A DNA stretch of 64,000 nt, taken from an uncultured Saprospiraceae bacterium. GTDB lineage: Bacteria; Bacteroidota; Bacteroidia; Chitinophagales; Saprospiraceae. Position 1 is the first letter of the stretch, and each line of letters opens with the position of its first letter. The stretch spans positions 38,318 to 102,317 of the forward strand of contig CALFWZ010000006.1 in assembly GCA_937928405.1 (NCBI GenBank), written 5' to 3'. A program made the translations under genes and the position numbers. Of this stretch, positions 62,401 to 64,000 are shown piece by piece. A model generated the notes under the pieces. The model had not been told where the DNA came from, made no database searches, and was given only the letters and a program-made list of their open reading frames with translations.

Positions 62401-63318
62401 AATTCCCAACTGTGGCGCTCCTGTCACTACTGGTGGTTCATTGTCTACTACAACTACTAAAGCGGTACAATTGGTAAATCCAAAACAAGCATCAACGGCT
62501 GTAAAGGTAACTATCTGGTATTGCGTTGCGTTTTCGTAAGCAATAGGACCATTTCCACAATTGGCATTGATAAAATTATTTGGACTAAAATTATTTGTTA
62601 CCGTAGACTCATTCCCACAAGGATTAATTATGGTAGCTTGATCTGCAAAAGAAGCAAACTGAGCTGCAATCATATCTCCATCTGCCGGACATTCTAAAAC
62701 ACAAATATCTGGAGGGCAAACAAATTCTGATCCTTCGTTAGATAATGTATAAACCTGCTGGCATTGTGCCGTACGTCCGCATAGGTCACGTGCTACATAA
62801 GTATAAATGTATTGAGTTCCAGAACATTCTGCTGGGCCAAATACCTGTGGACCTAAAACTTCAATATCAGATGCTAGACCACAAGGTGTCTGCACTTCTA
62901 CGAGATGAGGTTGTGGGAAAACGTTGAAACTACAAGAGGCAGTTTGATTCGCCGGACAACTAATGATCGATGGCCCAACCTGATTTCCTACTGTAAAGGT
63001 TTGTTCACAAGAGGCACTCGCACCACAATCATCCACTACGGTATAAGTATAAGTATACGTTGATCCTGGACATCCTAATGGCCCATCTAAGACAGGTCCA
63101 CTCACCGTAACGGCTCCAGGAGAAACATTACAATTTGGTGAGAAAACAAAAGGTGCATCAACATTCAAAATCACATCTGTTTCGCAGGTAATCGTAAATC
63201 CGGGTACACATGTAATTGATAGACTTTGGGCTTGCGTAAAAACCGTAAAAGAAAAGAGGAGGCATAAAATACAGAGTGTACGATATCTCGCTATTCTGAT
63301 TATGTAATTCTTTTTCAT
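59458..63318 (-). CDS. Secreted HYR-repeat protein with dockerin-like and T9SS domains
   Basis: 1286 residues; signal peptide ending near TQAQS. About 30-900 is made of Cys-containing HYR-type modules, the later ones about 80 residues long and closely alike (PPVFTNVPTPVTFTCGE, DDCSGPVTITF, NRDWTATDACGNQSTV). A short Ig-like part follows (SGMITNAADEMIDEVYVMAE), then a dockerin-like AADINNSGSVSSLDMIALRR (about 959), a cohesin-like module (EIELxxDP type: MTLEFDPAKMEII) and a T9SS type A domain (ALYQNYPNPFEV). It has no catalytic domain, so it is an adhesin or matrix protein. Its last 430 residues are homologous to those of the giant protease and of the partial gene at 63634. Confidence 0.9.
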   Translation of the reverse strand: MKKNYIIRIARYRTLCILCLLFSFTVFTQAQSLSITCVPGFTITCETDVILNVDAPFVFSPNCNVSPGAVTVSGPVLDGPLGCPGSTYTYTYTVVDDCGASASCEQTFTVGNQVGPSIISCPANQTASCSFNVFPQPHLVEVQTPCGLASDIEVLGPQVFGPAECSGTQYIYTYVARDLCGRTAQCQQVYTLSNEGSEFVCPPDICVLECPADGDMIAAQFASFADQATIINPCGNESTVTNNFSPNNFINANCGNGPIAYENATQYQIVTFTAVDACFGFTNCTALVVVVDNEPPVVTGAPQLGIAECSDRSQVDYDNWIQQTLNNMSATDACSNVTWSYTPQNPTEICGINGYAITHVSFIATDDCGNNTTLDAHFKLKNNFPPEFVDLIPNIEINCGETANFIEPSIRNACGNTTVTSVDSTLPGDCSGEPVLVRTYTVTDGCGASSTAVQTITTVDNLAPVFTNVPFTVTVGCGEPISFVEPTAIDDCSGPVTITFNEYTVGNPGCADAQTNRDWTATDGCGNQSTVTTIVIQSGDNTPPVFTNVPTPVTFTCGETISFEEPTASDDCSGPVTITFNEYIVGNPGCADAQTNRDWTATDACGNQSTVTTIVIQSGDNTPPVFTNVPTPVTFTCGETISFEEPTAADDCSGPVTITFEEYTVGNDCANGQQINRDWTATDACGNATTVTTSILLEGDTEGPVFTFVPETPDVNCGNIPAFEEPIATDDCGMVTITFVEYQTPGTICDNGYSLKRDWTAVDNCGNATTVTTAIWVNADITPPVFTFVPETPDVGCNNIPEFEIPTAVDDCGNVTITFVEYQSPPNGVECVDGIARKRDWTATDDCGNAATVTTTIWINEYETNTTTATVSGMITNAADEMIDEVYVMAEGSATNDMMGNMTTDESGTYNFNLDLGENYTITPARDGDVMNGLSTMDLILLGQHLLEVQPLDSPYKIIAADINNSGSVSSLDMIALRRLILRIDETLTNNTSWRFVDADYAFNNPTNPFESTFPEVANINGLNGTTQQDFIGIKVGDLNDSATPNALLSGDTRTERSTQHLLATDARIEKGETKIMEVKAKDFTALLGYQMTLEFDPAKMEIIELIPGVLRGLTDENFGIQNQAEGIITTSWNTTHGLSLEDETVLFSVKVKATEALILSEELRSTSQITSAEAYSEIHGVMHSNLLFEDSKGFEKDRFALYQNYPNPFEVTTKVGFYLNKAGDATLTVYDMDGKIRYNENGNYESGYHEITLGAEQLGEAGMLYYQLNATDRKPQIKKMVWIKL
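61372..61851. repeat. Tandem 240-bp repeats inside the HYR gene
   Basis: Two head-to-tail units of 240 bp, coding for 80 residues each, with more diverged units on both sides. The segment 61384-61490 differs from 61624-61730 at only about three positions, showing recent duplication or gene conversion. Module number may vary between strains. Confidence 0.85.
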
Positions 63319-63549
63319 AATAATAGTGAATTTGTAAGTTTGGTATAAAAGACGCTACAAAACGCAGATTACTTAGGTAGAACATGCTACTTAGGTATCC
63401 AATAAAAACTACAGTTTGAGGGAAAAGATGAGATGTGCTAGGAATGTAAAGTTATTAAAAAATATATAAATATTCAATATATTTTTATTCGTAATAACAA
63501 TACATCAATTTTTAGACGAACAAATTCTAAAAAGTCATCTTTAAATACT

Positions 63550-63588
63550 AAAAAAAAAGTGGCTACCCTGTGTAAACGGGATAGCCAC
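63550..63588 (-). terminator. Intrinsic terminator of the last, partial gene
   Basis: Stem GTGGCTACCC (63559-63568) and GGGATAGCCAC (63578-63588) with one bulge; on the minus strand nine T follow directly. Confidence 0.85.
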
Positions 63589-63633
63589 CTGATATTTTGA
63601 AGATCTGCCTTTCGGCAAATATTTTAGCTGTAA

Positions 63634-64000
63634 TTACTTAACCAAGATCATTTTCTTAGTTGCTGTTTCAGTTGCCGTCTCTAACTGATAGTACAGTACT
63701 CCGGTAGCACTTAGCTCGTTACGTTCAACCAATTCTTCATTATATCCTGCAGCGTAATCACGGGTTACTTGCTTTAGCACTCGACCAGATACATCGTAGA
63801 TCGTTAACGTCGCAGCCATGGCTTCTGGTAAGTTAAAGCTGATCGTCGTCTCAGATCCAAATGGATTTGGACGGTTCTGATACAATGCAAATGTTTCTGA
63901 AATAATATCATCTTCGCCAAAACGTAGATTCACCGCTAAATTATCACTCGTTTCGCTGTATCCTTCGGCAGCTGTCAAATCAGAACTTACGCGTAAGGAT
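63634..64000 (-). CDS. C-terminal end of another T9SS protein (5' partial)
   Basis: The frame stays open to the window edge. The visible end reads SLRVSSDLTAAEGYSETSDN, then VNLRFGEDD and a T9SS type A domain (ALYQNRPNPFGSETTISF, DVSGRVLKQV, ending ATKKMILVK). It matches the tails of the genes at 52062 and 59458 over the cohesin-like end and sorting domain, so it is probably a third member of the same tandem family. The rest is outside the window. Between its stop and the next gene (63319-63633) only the terminator was seen. Confidence 0.88.
   Translation of the reverse strand, partial: SLRVSSDLTAAEGYSETSDNLAVNLRFGEDDIISETFALYQNRPNPFGSETTISFNLPEAMAATLTIYDVSGRVLKQVTRDYAAGYNEELVERNELSATGVLYYQLETATETATKKMILVK

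Overview
The window looks like a chromosome segment of a marine-type Bacteroidota of the Saprospiria group (Saprospiraceae/Lewinella-like). The evidence is: at least seven proteins with a C-terminal type IX secretion (T9SS type A) sorting domain; giant HYR/SprB-repeat surface proteins with dockerin-like and T9SS tails; PD40-OmpA lipid-anchored style envelope proteins; a short primary sigma factor without region 1.1; DUF3467; and promoters of the Bacteroidetes form TTTG-N19-TAnnTTTG (best pair at 49619-49649 and 49779-49809). No rRNA, tRNA or CRISPR array was recognised.

Layout. 1-6.2 kb: tail of a secreted protein, an imperfect palindromic repeat, an RhlE-type DEAD-box helicase with a hairpin-rich 3' region, and a lipoprotein that fuses a GH3-like domain (catalytic motifs lost) to a serine beta-lactamase-like domain. 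6.2-11.3 kb is an accessory, AT-rich patch: a T9SS propeller-like gene between two 108-bp direct repeats, then a toxin-antitoxin-SecB-like chaperone operon and a small membrane protein, all lying between a 77-bp gene fragment and the intact lipoprotein gene it was copied from. 11.3-28 kb: a PqqB-like metallo-beta-lactamase lipoprotein, a sortilin/BNR propeller, a small peptide gene, an LptF/G permease with a PAP2 phosphatase, a VOC protein, two related PD40 proteins (one with two OmpA domains), a dicarboxylate symporter, an O-antigen-ligase-like polymerase, and a BNR-propeller T9SS lipoprotein. 28-43 kb is mostly housekeeping: SDR, a three-domain PaaZ, DUF697-SHOCT, RpoD, truA without a normal start codon next to a broken four-helix-bundle gene, DUF3467, a methyltransferase, a nucleotide-sugar dehydrogenase, an orphan class I isoprenoid-synthase-fold enzyme and a PAS histidine kinase. 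43-64 kb: giant secreted proteins (a PQQ-type sugar dehydrogenase fused to adhesion domains; a metzincin-type protease with SprB/HYR repeats; a HYR-repeat protein; the tail of another) with MltA and a PKD membrane protein between.

How the genes fit together: much of the window serves the cell envelope and surface. LptF/G, PAP2, the O-antigen-ligase-like protein and the nucleotide-sugar dehydrogenase point to lipopolysaccharide or capsule; MltA and the OmpA proteins to peptidoglycan; the T9SS cargo to surface display and degradation of polymers. The most interesting points are the toxin-antitoxin-chaperone module inside direct repeats, truA without an ATG/GTG/TTG start before its catalytic Asp, the PaaZ-DUF1569 fusion, the P/Homo B domain nested inside a HYR repeat, the catalytically degenerate GH3-beta-lactamase fusion, and the orphan isoprenoid-type enzyme.
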